From: Symsagittifera roscoffensis
Taxonomy: Eukaryota > Xenacoelomorpha > Acoela > Convolutidae
Length of the DNA stretch: 60,000 bases
Reading direction: 5' to 3'
Assembly (NCBI RefSeq): GCF_963678635.1
Contig: NC_087062.1
Coordinates: 30,034,833 to 30,094,832 of the forward strand
In this document: one piece after another, positions 8,809-19,999 of the stretch
Position numbering within the stretch: the first letter of the stretch is position 1
How the letters are laid out: every line of letters begins with the position of its first letter
Translations under genes and position numbers: made by a program
The notes under the pieces: generated by a model
The model's database searches: none
What the model was told of the DNA's origin: nothing
Seen by the model: only the letters and a program-made list of their open reading frames with translations

Positions 8809-9412
8809 TCGGAGGAGCCCTTAGTGTTTTCCTTAGGAGTTGCTAGTTCTAGTTTTACGGCGGGTCGAGTAATTTATCCTAGCGCTGTTTTTATCATGCA
8901 TGAACGCGTTCTGCCTGCAGGCCCGGTGAAAATCTCGATAACCCGTCCAAGTGGCCAGACTCCACGCAGTTTAAAGTCCTCCAGTACAGTCCTCCATTTT
9001 TCTTGATACCCTCTAGCTGTGACCATTTTGTGTGCCGGATAAGAGTGGGAGCATATTCCTTCAGGAGTTGGTGCCAGAAGCAATCCATCTTCTCTTTCAC
9101 TAACTTCCAGGACTTTGAGGACAGCTTAGTTGTTGGTTGGTCGCTGAAGGCCACTGAGGGTGTGTAGACAATCGCTCTGCCAAGAAGGAAATGGTTTGGC
9201 GTCAATGGAAGCTCGTCCGCACATCACTGCTGACGTGCGTCAATGGTTGTCCATTCAAAAGTCCTTCGGTTTAGGCAACGATCGTGATGAAAAGATCTCG
9301 AGAGAGGTGTGCAGACCCACGATTTAGAAAAAAAAACTAGTTGAATCATCTGAAGGCGTATCCACCACATACCACCAAAGTGAGGAGCAGAGGGCGGGTT
9401 CATCTTCCAACT
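8800..9412 (-). pseudogene. Decayed BEL/Pao retrotransposon: integrase end plus DUF5641
   Basis: Reading leftward, 9400-9335 encodes WKMNPPSAPHFGGMWW, the NPP..PHFGG..W motif at the end of the BEL/Pao integrase core. Then 9205-8970 encodes MTPNHFLLGRA, MDCFWHQLLKEYAP and LIRHTKWSQ, the DUF5641-type segment that follows integrase in BEL/Pao pol. The frame then shifts and continues as WPLGRVIEIFTGPAGRTRS (about 8955-8900) and ITRPAVKLELA after a stop. In-frame stops near 9225, at least one frameshift and the absence of RT, gag or LTRs show an old fragment. BEL/Pao elements are known only from animals. Confidence 0.8.
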
Positions 9413-10349
9413 GATGTTCTGATCCTGTAATTAGCTTGCTAAATCTCTATAGACTGATAGTGACTCTAAACGTAACTGCTTTCTCTTTGCGATAAAGTGA
9501 AAAACATCATGTTGAAATGGATGTTGTAAGTCGTTGTTGTCTTTGTCGTCGGATGCCGTATTATCGCATCGTTCCTGACGACAGCCAGCGTTTCTTATAA
9601 AAAAAATCGTAGGTGATATTGCTCAAAAAGGTCTCAGTAGTAATAGATTTAGGAAAATTAACTTTCAAATGTTTGAATGATTTTAATATCGACCTTTTTT
9701 ATCTGTGATGATTTAATAAACTAATAGAACTTTCAATTTGTTTTAAAAGTTTTATTACAATGGACAATACCGTTCAATAGGCATTTTTTTGAGTTTTTTC
9801 AGAACCTCAAGTACCTAATTTTCTACTTATGTTAAGATGAGTTATGAACTCTACAGCGTTTTTTTAAATAAGATTGATAATTGGGGTCGACTAAGTCCTA
9901 AAGAAAAACAATTGTACGCTAACCAATTTTTTTTCAAACCCTGTAGTGTTTTTCAATGTTTTAACATGAAGCACCAAAATTATGACAAATTATTTACACA
10001 AAATCTATCTCTTTATTGAACTGACTATGTTATAACGGACATTGACAAATTAAAACGCCAAAACTCCTCACAAATACCGATAACTGACTATTAATGGAAT
10101 GCAATGAACATAAATAAAGCAGAAAAAAGGAGTTATCTGGCCTGAAAAAATAACATGTGGTAGGGTTTTCAGATGTGTAGTACTTCTACCGCTGAAATAT
10201 TTCGGAAATTGGAATGTTACCGGGTGTGTATCACTACTGATTGAGTAGTTCGAAAAATTTTGCAATTGAGAAAAACTTCACTCCTTGCCATTTTAACCAT
10301 CGGAAACCAAGGGGACTTCAAATCAGTATGTCGCCATGAAAATATGTGT
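9413..10349. other. AT-rich stretch, nothing recognised
   Basis: Possibly more eroded retroelement sequence next to the integrase remnant (9413-9600), then AT-rich DNA. The frames 9837-10019 (+) and 10068-10265 (-) show no known domain or splice context. Confidence 0.35.
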
Positions 10350-10508
10350 CGAATCATGCTTCTTCTTTTAGTTTTCAATTATTTTAGTTGCCATGTTTTG
10401 TTTCCAACTTTATATTTCAATCAAAAAATACAAAGGCCCACGTTTACAAATGAAAAGTCACGAATGGCTCGAGCAATCAAGATTAAGAAAAGTTAAGGCC
10501 ATTAACAA
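10350..10508 (+). repeat. Dispersed repeat, copy 2 of the 8652-8808 unit
   Basis: Direct copy of the 8652-8808 block with scattered substitutions. The frame 10393-10665 starts inside it and continues for about 50 codons into unique DNA (PGLCDILVSALEDGANSIGK). I do not recognise that peptide and do not call a gene. Confidence 0.65.
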
Positions 10509-10771
10509 AGCGTTATACAACCCTTTTCTACCAGGACTATGTGATATATTGGTCTCGGCGCTTGAAGACGGAGCAAATAGCATAGGTAAATCAGAATTGC
10601 GAAAGAGTTGTTTGTTTCTGAGATTCGGAAACGTACAAATGAATGGCAATGAAAATCATCGTTAATTTTTGAAAATACTAAACTTCGACATTTGGAGGTT
10701 AATATAATAGTTAACTATATTTTACTCTCAAATTTTTGTGTACAATGTTAAGATAAACTTCCTCTGAACGT

Positions 10772-11060
10772 CTTTTTTTGTTCCGACAGATTATATGAGC
10801 TCGAGTGGTTTTTTTTCTCGAGGCAGATTTTGACCTTATTAACAAGGAATTTTGACGGAATTAATTTATATCAGCCGAAAAGTATTGTTGTCCTCAGCTC
10901 AAATTTAAGCAATACTTTGTCTGTGATTGTTTTTTGCAAGTTATGAAAGTGTAAAAATTGCAAATATTTTGGGCCATTTTGGGACAATTTACGCGATATA
11001 TTTTGCGCAATTAATGCCTGAGCGAGTTTTATTTGGTCTTAGAAATTGATGTTATAGACA
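10772..11060 (-). repeat. Diverged copy of hairpin-ended family B
   Basis: Begins with GTTCCGAC and retains TTGACGGAATT-, AAAAGTATTGTTGTC- and GCGATATATTTTGCGC-like blocks in the family order. It lacks the CAGGGCTTCGCCCTG end. Confidence 0.5.
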
Positions 11061-13802
11061 GCAACGATCTTGTATTTACAAAGTTTCCAAAGTCAAGTAG
11101 TATCAACATGGCTTACAGCAAAAATTTTCCATTTTTTCTTTCTACAAAATGTGGGGCTCAATAAATTAGACGACCAGAAAGTAACGGAATTTAGATGAAA
11201 ACTTGCGTGCAAGTTGTTTGAAATTTGTTTACAGACTTAAATTCAGTTTCGGTTGAATGAATACTGGTGTTCAACCACAAATCAAGTTATTAATTTCACA
11301 TTTCTATAACTTATGCATTTCAAAAAATGTCATTTACTTTTTCGGCTTAATGATTTTTAATTAACTTACGATAATAATTTTGATCAGTTTTGTGTAACAT
11401 GCTCTTTTTATACAACTTGATTCTAACGAATATTGTTAATCCAGTTCTTAATCGTCTGCAATCACAAAAAATTATCGTCTAAATTCCGTTTTACTACGAT
11501 CGTCTAATTTGATTGTCGTCTATTTTCCAAAGCCCCAAAAATGTAGATTAATTTACCCTCGATATAACAAAAGAAGCTGCCAAACTACATCAACTATTAG
11601 GCAATTTTTCTTATATAGATGCGATAACCAACAATTTTTCTGCGCATTTAATGATAATAGATCACGATATAACTGAACGAAAACTTGCAGTCAAGAAACA
11701 AAATTTTTTTTGTTTTTTGTAAACAATTATAACATAGAAAAATAAATGCAAAAAAAAACAAAATACAAATTACATTACTAAAAAATTGATAGAATCCATA
11801 CAATCAAAAAACTTTCAATCCAAGGAGAGCATTTCAGGGCAAATTTTTCTATATGCATTTTTTAAATAAACGACGAACAAGAAAAAAACGAATTCTGTTG
11901 AAAAAATATTCGACTAGAGAAAGTGAAACGTTTTTCAAATTCTTCTTGCAAAATCAAGTCATAAAAATAGTTTTGGCTTAATGAAACTCCTTCAGAAGTT
12001 CACTGATAACTAATAAATGGAAAGAAATCAAGATCAGCGTTGATATTCCGGTTAAAACTTCCAGGTTTCCTGGGATACATTGTAAAAGTTTTCAGAACCA
12101 AACTAACTACGATTACTAGGGATAAAATCACGCTATACCCGTCGATTGTTGATAACATAAATTAATTTTAAGCAATATGAAAACATGAATTTTTGAAAAA
12201 CTCGAACCAAAATTAAAAACAACTTTGGTCATCACGCAATTAGAAAAATCACGTTAAATATGAAGTTCATACATAACAGTAAATAAACGAAATTTAAATT
12301 ACAATAAGAGAACGGCGTCCGATAATGAACGAAGAACATCTTTTGTATTGATTTCCCAACCTCGCATATTGAAAACAATATATATTCAAAACAATACATT
12401 GAATCGGTTTACAAAAACTTTGCTCAAACCTAGGTATGGTATTATGTTGCTTGAAGTCGAAAATAATGTACTTCACATAAAAATTAAATCAGAAGCGATT
12501 AAACTTCAGGCAAGGGAATTCATTTTAGGTTCAAACTTTTTGGTTTTTTCAACAGAAGTTTTTAGTGACATTGCTCCGAATTGAATTGAAAGAAAATATA
12601 GAAATGGGATAAATAATTTTAAATTTTATATTTATAAATTTATAAACGTATTTATGAATACATTTATAAACTTAACGACTTATTATAGTTAAGAGATATG
12701 AAATGACTCAAGTATTCAAAAACGTTTTTTGTTTTATTTGATTGATGGAACGCTGAGAAATACTAAAATATGTTGAATTGTTCATTCGAAAAAAGCGTTG
12801 CATAAAATGCTTAAAAAATGTCTTCGGAAAAAAATAATTTTCTGTTGTTGTACCTATAATTCCTGTACGGCGAGAATTTTTTCTTCAAATACTCACGCAT
12901 TTTGAAGAAGTTGTTTATTTCTACAGCAAAAGAAATAGCTTTAAAGGACTATTTCTGGATATTCTTAGGATTTAGGAGAGTAATATTATACAGACAGGTA
13001 AACAATAAACCGCATGTACAAATCAAACCCACCAAGGATCATGCAAAAAGCTATGCAGCTTATCGAGGCATGACCCTGAAAAAACCTATGACAGAAGTTG
13101 CGAGATAGTATCCGACTTGATGATTCAAAAAAATAAATCTAGAAGATCTCCATTATCTTTAAGAAACAATGAAAACAATTTTTTGAAATACCCATTTAGT
13201 TGATGCTCAGTTAATTAGTTTAGGTTATCTGGTATCAGCTCGTTTGATTTCAAAAATTTATAACATTTAAGAGACACATTTTTCTATGAACGTTGCATTA
13301 TTTGTGTTCTAGTTTTCATGCATGATTATTCCAAATTAAAAGTTTCACGGGGAGTTTTACCACGAAGTTGATTAAAAGTTTCTTCGAATGTTTGTCTGAA
13401 ATATAAGTCAAAAACAGTGTCAATCTCAAACGAATGTAGGATATATGAGGCAAGCTCAAATTTTCTCTTTCACATTTCATTCAACTGGTGATTTTATCCG
13501 TTTTTTAACTGATTATTGGAAAAAAAATCAAAGTGGGTGAAATTATCTGGGTTTTGTTTAAAGTTCCCAATAGTCGATGTAAACGTTGTTGTAAATGCAT
13601 TATACTAACACTTCGGCTTTCCTTTTACCATTATTTATGCTGTAAAAAAATTATTTTTTCTGCATCATCCATAAAATGATTGCCGCCCTGAGGATAACTT
13701 TGACTTAATTGGATCGTCTTTTTTCTCAGCGAATTGTTTCGCATTTTATCAATCTTTCTACATCTTGAGCTGCTGCAGTCCTGTTATAAAGAAAGCAAAA
13801 AA
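11061..13802. other. Gene-poor AT-rich intergenic region
   Basis: No exon with splice sites or known domain was found. Frames at 12294-12476 (-), 12348-12584 (+) and 12902-13108 (+) are isolated, unrecognised and AT-biased. 12600-12680 is almost pure A/T with TTTATAAATTTATAAA-type repeats. Confidence 0.4.
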
Positions 13803-14122
13803 AACAAAAGAGAAAGTATTGAGCTCAATGTTCTCAAATTTGATTAAATTTAAATAAAGTTGAGAACATTTTTTTTTCAAATTTGGACTCCAAAGTTAAG
13901 ACTTTAACACGGGTCAGTTCATTTTTACAAAATAAAACAAGCCTAGAGATCGATTGGTGTTACTTTTACATCAAATGACCTTTTATTTTTGCTTGTTTTT
14001 GAACCAAACAAATTGACTCGTCAATACAATTGCGCCTCCCGAAACGAAGTCACCTAATGATTTTCGAAATGAAGATAGTTTTCTAATTGAAGATAGAAAG
14101 CAAGTAATCGAGATTATCACCA
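13803..14122 (+). repeat. Dispersed repeat family E, copy 1
   Basis: About 320 bp matching 31514-31835 in direct orientation at high identity. Shared blocks include TTGAGCTCAATGTTCTCAAA, GACTTTAACACGGGTCAGTT and TTGCGCCTCCCGAAACGAAG. No coding capacity recognised. Confidence 0.75.
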
Positions 14123-15239
14123 AAAAGTTCTCGGACAAAATCTAGAAAAATTAGTTTTTGGTTTGTAGTCTATAAATCAGTCGCAATCTTCCGGAAATGA
14201 GTCACTGCGTTGTCCTAAAATGAGTTGCGGTATAGTTTTTACTTTATGTCGCGACAGCTTGGAAAAACTAGTTGACTTTTAAGCTACACATCATTTCGAA
14301 CAAAACTCCAAAAAGCGATATTTCAAGAAGAACATTACGGGATTTTAAGAATTAAAATCACATTAAAATTTGAGTTTCAGCCAAGAAAGGAAAAAGCAGC
14401 AAGCAGTTTAAATTGGAACTTTAAGTAGCGATATTTTTTAATATCGTAAAACCATGTAGCTGATATATATATAACTATTTGCGGACTTTTTACTATTTTA
14501 TATATTGGTGGACAAAGTCTAGAAAAAAACTAGTTTTGGTCTTGGTAGTCTAATAATCAGTCGCAATACTAGTAATTTCATTGTCTAAAAATAAACAAAA
14601 CGTTAATTTGCCTGCAAAAAAAACAGAATTGCGTTTTAAACCTTTTTGGATGGTCTATTATAGCACCCTTTTGGGTCGAAACCTCTAGGTTTATTCTGAC
14701 GCTGACATCATCAAATCAATGGTAGCAAAATGGAAACAAATGGTTATGTTTTTAAACTTTTGTCTGCTGCTTTAATTTTGTAGCAAACAAACGAATCAGA
14801 TGTAGTTAAACGGTTAATTTAATAATTGAACAAGCAAAACACCCAGAACGACTTTCGAGACTGCTTGATATCTTCAAAATCTGTTAACACTTAAATCTAC
14901 TGATGAATCACAGATGAAAAAAATTATTTATTTATTTCATTTCAAAACGAGCATTTAAAAATTGATATTTATCAATTATTTTTTATTAAGCTTTTAGATT
15001 GAAAAATTTGCCAAGTGGTGATGCATCAGATTTTTGTGCAAGAAAAAACGTTATAAATGTAATGACTCTTACTACTTAAACGATCAAATGAGACAATTGT
15101 ATTGTATATTTTTTAGAAAAATAAATCTATTGAACCAAATTTTAATTTGGCATTCAAATTATTTGGATAATTTATATTTAACAATTGAGACAAACGATTA
15201 ATTTGCTATACATAATTTTTGAAGTCAGTCAGGCAAAAA
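14123..15239. other. AT-rich stretch, nothing recognised
   Basis: Contains two similar pieces (about 14145-14205 and 14520-14585: AGAAAAA.TAGTTTT with TAGTCTA.AA.TCAGTCGCAAT) suggesting a short old duplication. No gene seen. Confidence 0.35.
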
Positions 15240-15333
15240 TAAGGATCTCAAAATAGTACAAAAGGGGAACCCTTTGGGTCAGCAGGCGGTCGAATTCCTG
15301 AAAAGAAGCATCCAACCCCTCCCCCTTAACTCG
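15240..15333 (+). repeat. 3' end of the hAT-like remnant family F
   Basis: Matches the right-hand part of the elements at 33183-33555 and 37267-37649: TAGTACAAAAGGGGA, GGTCGAATTCCTGA, AAGCATCCAACCCCTCCCCC and AACTCG. The left part with the CAGTGGCGGATC end is absent here. The GPCR-segment copy at 21037-21083 repeats its end. Confidence 0.45.
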
Positions 15334-15539
15334 CTACTGGTTGTTCTGACCATTGAACATGAGGAAAATACTTCTATTTGGATGTCTTTTATTTTTTTTT
15401 GTTTCCCTGGCAGTATCAGGTGGTACGACAATTAATCATCCGAATGGGTCAATTAATAATCATATTAGAGTCTTTTCGGTCGTGATTCGAACGAATTTTT
15501 AAAAATTTCTAAAAACTGTCCACGTGTCGAAAAGAAAAA

Positions 15540-16230
15540 TACGCGAGCCAGCGAAGTGAGCGAGCAGTCTTATTATAGAAGTAAAGGCCGGGACTTTTTT
15601 CAAGCAAAGAAAAATTTAAATTATGCAGTAAAATTGGTTTTCGAATTTGTTACTGCCTTTTGGAAAAAAGTAAAATTGCCATTTGCAATGCAGTAAAAAA
15701 CTGGTTTTCGAAGTTTGTTACTGCTATTTACAAAAAACCTTTCAGCACCATATGAAAAATTTTCAGCAAATTTTTGAATGTTTTTTTTTGATTTCCCAGT
15801 CATTTTTTTTTTTTGGAAAAACTGTTATCCAATTTGCCTATTTTTGTATGGCTGACGAATATGCCTAAGCTCTAGGCTGTGGTTCCGATCTTTTTTTCAT
15901 CGCACATCACACAAAAAACAGCGAAGTTTTATCTGTATTTTATACGAGTTTGATTGGAACTTTTTGGGCTACTTGCACATCAAGCGGTTGTCCTATACGA
16001 CTAACCTATCATAACGGCTAATTTTATACGCTCGGCTAACTTATAAGAAATAAGCTAATTTTGTGCGGATTTTTCCACAAAATACACAAAATTTTGGTCT
16101 ATTTTTTAATGGTCTGAATAGTGTTCTGGCAGAATTCCGAAAGTCAATTTGGTCGGGCCAAAAAAAATGGTCGACAAAAGTCAAAAATGTTTTGAAAATC
16201 CACTCTCGCAAAAAATATTAAATCCATTAC
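15540..16230 (+). repeat. Dispersed repeat family C within segment copy 1
   Basis: Shares with 5170-5625 the blocks CAGTCATTTTT with ACTGTTATCCAATTTGCCTA and GGGCTACTTGCACATCAAGC, and a TCAATTTGGTCGGGCC block at about 16142. It lies 3' of the GPCR exon, so probably outside the transcript. The frames 15621-15803 and 15683-15868 fall inside it. Confidence 0.5.
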
Positions 16231-16376
16231 TGAGTGGGCAATTACGTTTCAAAACTACGGTCAAAACTCTGTAATAGCTCAAGCTGACGCTCAAAATCTA
16301 CTTAGGGCTGCGGCAACCTACTAACGGCAAACCTTTTTTTAGTTTAACTTAAATCGACCGAACAATAATTCCTGGA

Positions 16377-16382
16377 TTTATT
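16377..16382 (-). terminator. Candidate poly(A) signal for GPCR copy 1
   Basis: AATAAA on the minus strand (TTTATT on +), about 700 bp past the GPCR stop. It is the first clear one I noticed downstream and is present in both segment copies. Distance makes it tentative. Confidence 0.3.
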
Positions 16383-16629
16383 TTGAAAGTTCGATTCTTG
16401 GATATTTTTTGATGTTACTTCTTGAAATGATGATGCCCGGAGGAGATATCGCTCGACAGGTCGAAAGACCTCCTGGTGGTCTCCCAAATTGGTGCGACAT
16501 CGGCAGATAATTGATCTGAAGATTGATTGTAAAATGTCAGTTTCATAATAAATCAATATGATTATCATGTTCGTTTTCGTCTTAATTTCAGGAAACAAAC
16601 TGTCAAGCTAAGTCTCAAAAAGGAGATAA

Positions 16630-16632
<3 letters not shown>

Positions 16633-16662
<30 letters not shown>
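16633..16662 (+). repeat. (GA)n microsatellite
   Basis: About 14 GA units here against about 12 in the other segment copy near 22383. Confidence 0.85.
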
Positions 16663-16665
<3 letters not shown>

Positions 16666-16941
16666 GACGAACTGAATTTAAAAGGGCAAGCTTGATAATT
16701 TAAAGGGTAGGCTGACAAAACGAAGGGTGAAGACGTTTAAAGTTCAAATCAGCTAGCGAATAGTTTCATTCGATATCTTATATTTGGTTTCGTGGTATCC
16801 TCCATTGGTGCGAATGACTTGCTTATATAATTTTTGACATGCGTTTCTGTAATAATGGTTTTAAAGATTTTAGTAAAGTAGAAATCAAGGTTCGCATTCT
16901 ATTTGTGGTATCGTTGTTTGACATCTTTTCAACTATTCCCG

Positions 16942-16961
16942 CCCCCTTTTGCAAAAGGGGG
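16942..16961. repeat. Perfect 20-bp palindrome next to a direct repeat
   Basis: CCCCCTTTTGCAAAAGGGGG. Downstream, CGTTACTAGGTAC occurs twice (about 16968 and 17031), each followed by (C)AAAG. It lies 3' of the GPCR stop and is preserved at about 22688-22707 in the other copy. Confidence 0.75.
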
Positions 16962-17082
16962 AGAATCGTTACTAGGTACAAAGTTCGCATATGCTTAACC
17001 GTTGAATTTTTTGTTATAGGGGTGACAACCCGTTACTAGGTACCAAAGGGGGGAAATAGCTGAAGGGATCCGATGTATATTG

Positions 17083-17301
17083 TTAATTAGCAGCGGCCAC
17101 AGTGTTTCTGCTCTGTGAGATGTTCGGCTTAGGGGTGCTTTTAATCATGCGGAAGAACTCCTTTCTGAAGAAGCGGCTGCCGAGGATGTAGAGGAAAAAG
17201 TTCACACACTGGTTCATCAGTCCAGTCCACTCCGCCAGGTAGAACAGCAGAACAGTCCACTTTTCCCACTTGGGGTCATCTGCAGAAATGCGGGGCTGGG
17301 T
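17083..17301 (-). CDS. GPCR last exon (TM7, helix 8, tail), duplicate copy 1
   Basis: Minus-strand exon with acceptor CTACTTTCAG before 17301 and TAA at 17083-17085, 72 codons. It encodes KWEKWTVLLFYLAEWTGLMN (TM7 start), NQCVNFFLYILGSRFF (an NFxxY form of the NPxxY motif followed by helix 8), then KEFFRMIKSTPKPN and a short tail. It differs from the copy at 22829-23047 by one synonymous base (ACC/ACG). There are no TM1-5 exons between it and the N gap, so this copy is either the other allele misplaced by assembly or a truncated duplicate. Confidence 0.85.
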   Translation of the reverse strand, partial: TQPRISADDPKWEKWTVLLFYLAEWTGLMNQCVNFFLYILGSRFFRKEFFRMIKSTPKPNISQSRNTVAAAN

Positions 17302-18349
17302 CTGAAAGTAGACTAAAAATTATCCGAGTTTTTTTAAATGTTTTTTATTGATTATGGTGGAAACCCTTTGTGATACTGCAAAAACTTAGAAGAATCGATC
17401 AAAATGCAATTTTACAATAAACTACGTTCGGATAGTTCATTTATTTTTCGAAAAAAAGGATGTTGGATTTTTGGTTTTTCCTCTAACTTCGTTTTGAAAA
17501 CCCTCCCTTTCAAAGATCCTAGATTTTTACGATACAATTGCTTGCTTAAAAGGGAATATTTTTTCATTCTCAGTCCTAGCCTGCTTGATTATCTTGGTTA
17601 AGGTTCTGAGCGGAGAATTGTTGAATGATTTTAAAGCAAAAGCACGATTCTTGTTAGTTCTCGTAACAACACGCAGATATTATTGTTGTTCTTTTGAAGA
17701 AAGTTACGGGAATATCTTTTGCAAGGAGTGTTTTTTCTCGAGACCAATTTCAAACTTTTTTACTAGTCTTTTTTGACGCTTTTTATGTCGCAACTTTCAA
17801 AAAATGAGGAACATTTATGGTGCGGGTGGTTTTTTTTTTCATTCAGGATCAATTTCAAAAAACTCGAGGGATCGCTCCCTAGATCTGCATGTGCCCAGCC
17901 GGGTGTGCATGCCACTATAGTATTTTGCCACAATTCTGTCTTATTTGCGGTTTATATGTTTTACATGTGGCGAAATATTCCGCACTACAAAACCGTGCTA
18001 AATTGAATTGAGGCAACAAATTAATAGGGAGCTAGGCGAATAAGGCGACAGGACATTAATGCGAAAAAATATTTAGACGACAAAAAGGTATTAGCATCCA
18101 AAATTACTACAATTACTGGCAATGCCATCCCAATAAATTTTTACAGATTAAGAACCATCCAAAATGTCGTTTACTAATAATTTTCGACCTCGGTTTTTGG
18201 AAGGAAAAAACTTAAACTCAATTTTGAACAGGTTAATAAAAAATAATGGTTGATGCGTGTTAAATTGTTAAAATTTACGTTTTGGTATTTCTCAGAAAGG
18301 TAAAATAATCATTTGAGCTTTGTATTTCTCAGAGCTGCTCAACTGCTGA

Positions 18350-18710
18350 AAGTCGAGCAAGTGCAGTTTTGCGATTGAAATTCCGGGGTCGAGAAGCAGT
18401 TTTAAGTCAAGCACAAAGTCGAAACGTATCCAATTTCGGTCGAGAAGTTCGAAATATAGGTCGAGAAAGTCAAAACGTATCTATGAGGGCTCCAATAAAC
18501 AAATTTTCAAATGTTTTAAAAAATGTCCGCCGAGAAAGTCGAAACTTATCAAATTTTGGCGTCGAGAAAGTGGAAACATATCTGAACTGGGTCGAACAAA
18601 GTTGAACACTTTTTTCTTGGGTGGAGAAACTCAAAACATACCAAAATTTGTTCGAGAAAGTCGAAACATGCCGAAAATAGTTCGAGAAAGTCAAAACATA
18701 CCCCGAGGCA
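18350..18710. repeat. Degenerate ~30-36 bp minisatellite
   Basis: About ten imperfect units of the form GTCGAGAAAGTCGAAACATA with short variable spacers; TTCGAGAAAGTC and CAAAACATACC recur. It is also present at about 24070-24430 in the second copy. The repetitive Phe/Ser frame on the minus strand is its translation, not a gene. Confidence 0.65.
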
Positions 18711-18919
18711 TACCGAATTTTGGTCAAAAATTTTGAGACATAAATCGAGCATCTCGTCCCGGGTAAGACAACCAATTCGCGTTATCAATTTCTCAGAAAT
18801 GTACTTTGTCGTCTAAATGTCTTATCAAAAATGGTTGTCGCCTTTACGCCGTCGCCCAGTTGCCGGTCACCAGCCAAATGGTCTTATTAGCTCCTTACAG
18901 GAAACAATCTTTCACGCTT

Positions 18920-19420
18920 AAAATTTGATATAATCAGCCCGAAATTCATAGTTGTGTCAAAATACAATTTACCAGAAACTATTTGAAAGCAAACTAAAGG
19001 CAGTCAGATCATTCAGATTTCTGCCCTGATGCGGGACGTCTTGTTATGTCATCCTAAAAGTATTGTTGTCATTAGCTCTATTTTAAAAAGCTTTTTCACT
19101 ATTGATAAGTTTTCGTAAAGCTATTTCGGTTTAAGGATTGCCAATTTCGGATAATTAACGCGCGATATATTTTGCGCTATTAACGGATAAGCCGAGTGTT
19201 AATCCGTCTTAGAACTCGATCCAAATTGAACTGAGGCATAATATGTGGTCTAGTTAATACTTTGCCATATGCGAAATATATTGTCCAAAAATATAACAAA
19301 ATTTTCTTTTTTTTTGAAAATACTTGGAGCATTGTTTTCATACTGAACACCACTGCATAGACGTTAAAAGGTAGTCGGAGTACTCAAGGCGTCATCCTGA
19401 TACCATCAGTCTTGTTTCAT
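18920..19420 (-). repeat. Diverged family B sequence in GPCR intron
   Basis: Keeps GTATTGTTGTC, ACGCGCGATATATTTTGCGC and TAATCCGTCTTAGAA in family order. A broken TTTCTGCCCTGATGCGGGAC stretch stands where the CAGGGCTTCGCCCTG end would be. The second segment copy has it at about 24640-25140. Confidence 0.45.
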
Positions 19421-19656
19421 TTTGGGTTGATAAGAAAACTAACGTTGAAACGCAATTTCACATTGAAGATCGAAAAACAAATTCAACCTGCATTTTTTGT
19501 TCAATGAGATGTTTCAGAAGATCAGAACCTGCATTTTTTTCAGAAACCTAATTTCTTTCATTACATGGTCGAAGGTTTGAAAAAAATTGCAGTACATTTT
19601 GACGGCATGAGATGAAAAAAAAATCAGCACGAAAAAGCTATTTTATTTGATTTCAC

Positions 19657-19828
19657 CTGGGTGAAGATGATGAAGAGACTGATGGAGCTGAGAAATGTGA
19701 GCAAGAGGTAGGTGCAGGACACCAGCAGCAGTCCCTTCGTGATCGATCTCTCTTGAGACCTACTGCCACCGCCACCGCCACTGCCACTAGGAGGCTTCCT
19801 GTAGAACAGTTCCACCGTATTCAACTTC
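19657..19828 (-). CDS. GPCR TM6 exon, duplicate copy 1
   Basis: Minus-strand exon with acceptor GCTAAATTAG and donor GTGAAATC, 172 bp. It enters with one base that completes a split lysine codon. It encodes the end of intracellular loop 3, including a glycine-rich run PPSGSGGGGGSRSQERS, then TM6 (ITKGLLLVSCTYLLLTFLSS...FIIFTQ). Against the 25379-25550 copy it has Leu for Phe near the start and Ile for Met within TM6, plus silent changes. It lacks the CWxP signature usual for class A TM6. Confidence 0.85.
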
Positions 19829-19999
19829 CTAATTTAGCTCCTAGGGCGAAAGGTGCTATACTTACACTTAGAAGGGAAAATATTGACCCTTTCGAAAAAA
19901 TTTTCATGTAATTTTTTGTCCTCTTATTGATTTGGGAAAGATCATCGCAACGTCAAACAATCATAAGTGAGCAAAGAAAGACAAGAAAAGTTGTCGGCT

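Larger units (their letters stand above)
17302..19656. other. GPCR intron (copy 1) with repeats
   Basis: Lies between the TM6 and TM7 exons. It holds the degenerate minisatellite at 18350-18710 and a diverged family B stretch around 18920-19420. The frames 17404-17601, 17585-17776, 17773-18006 and 18369-18788 are intronic and unrecognised. Confidence 0.6.

Noticed and set aside
8788-9006. Plus-strand frame over the BEL/Pao remnant
   Set aside because: It is the antisense of the minus-strand DUF5641 sequence, which carries the recognisable motifs.
12902-13108. 68-codon frame as an exon
   Set aside because: No domain, splice-site support or composition different from surrounding AT-rich DNA.
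18470-18788. Phe/Ser-rich minus-strand frames in the GPCR intron
   Set aside because: They translate the degenerate minisatellite and are intronic.
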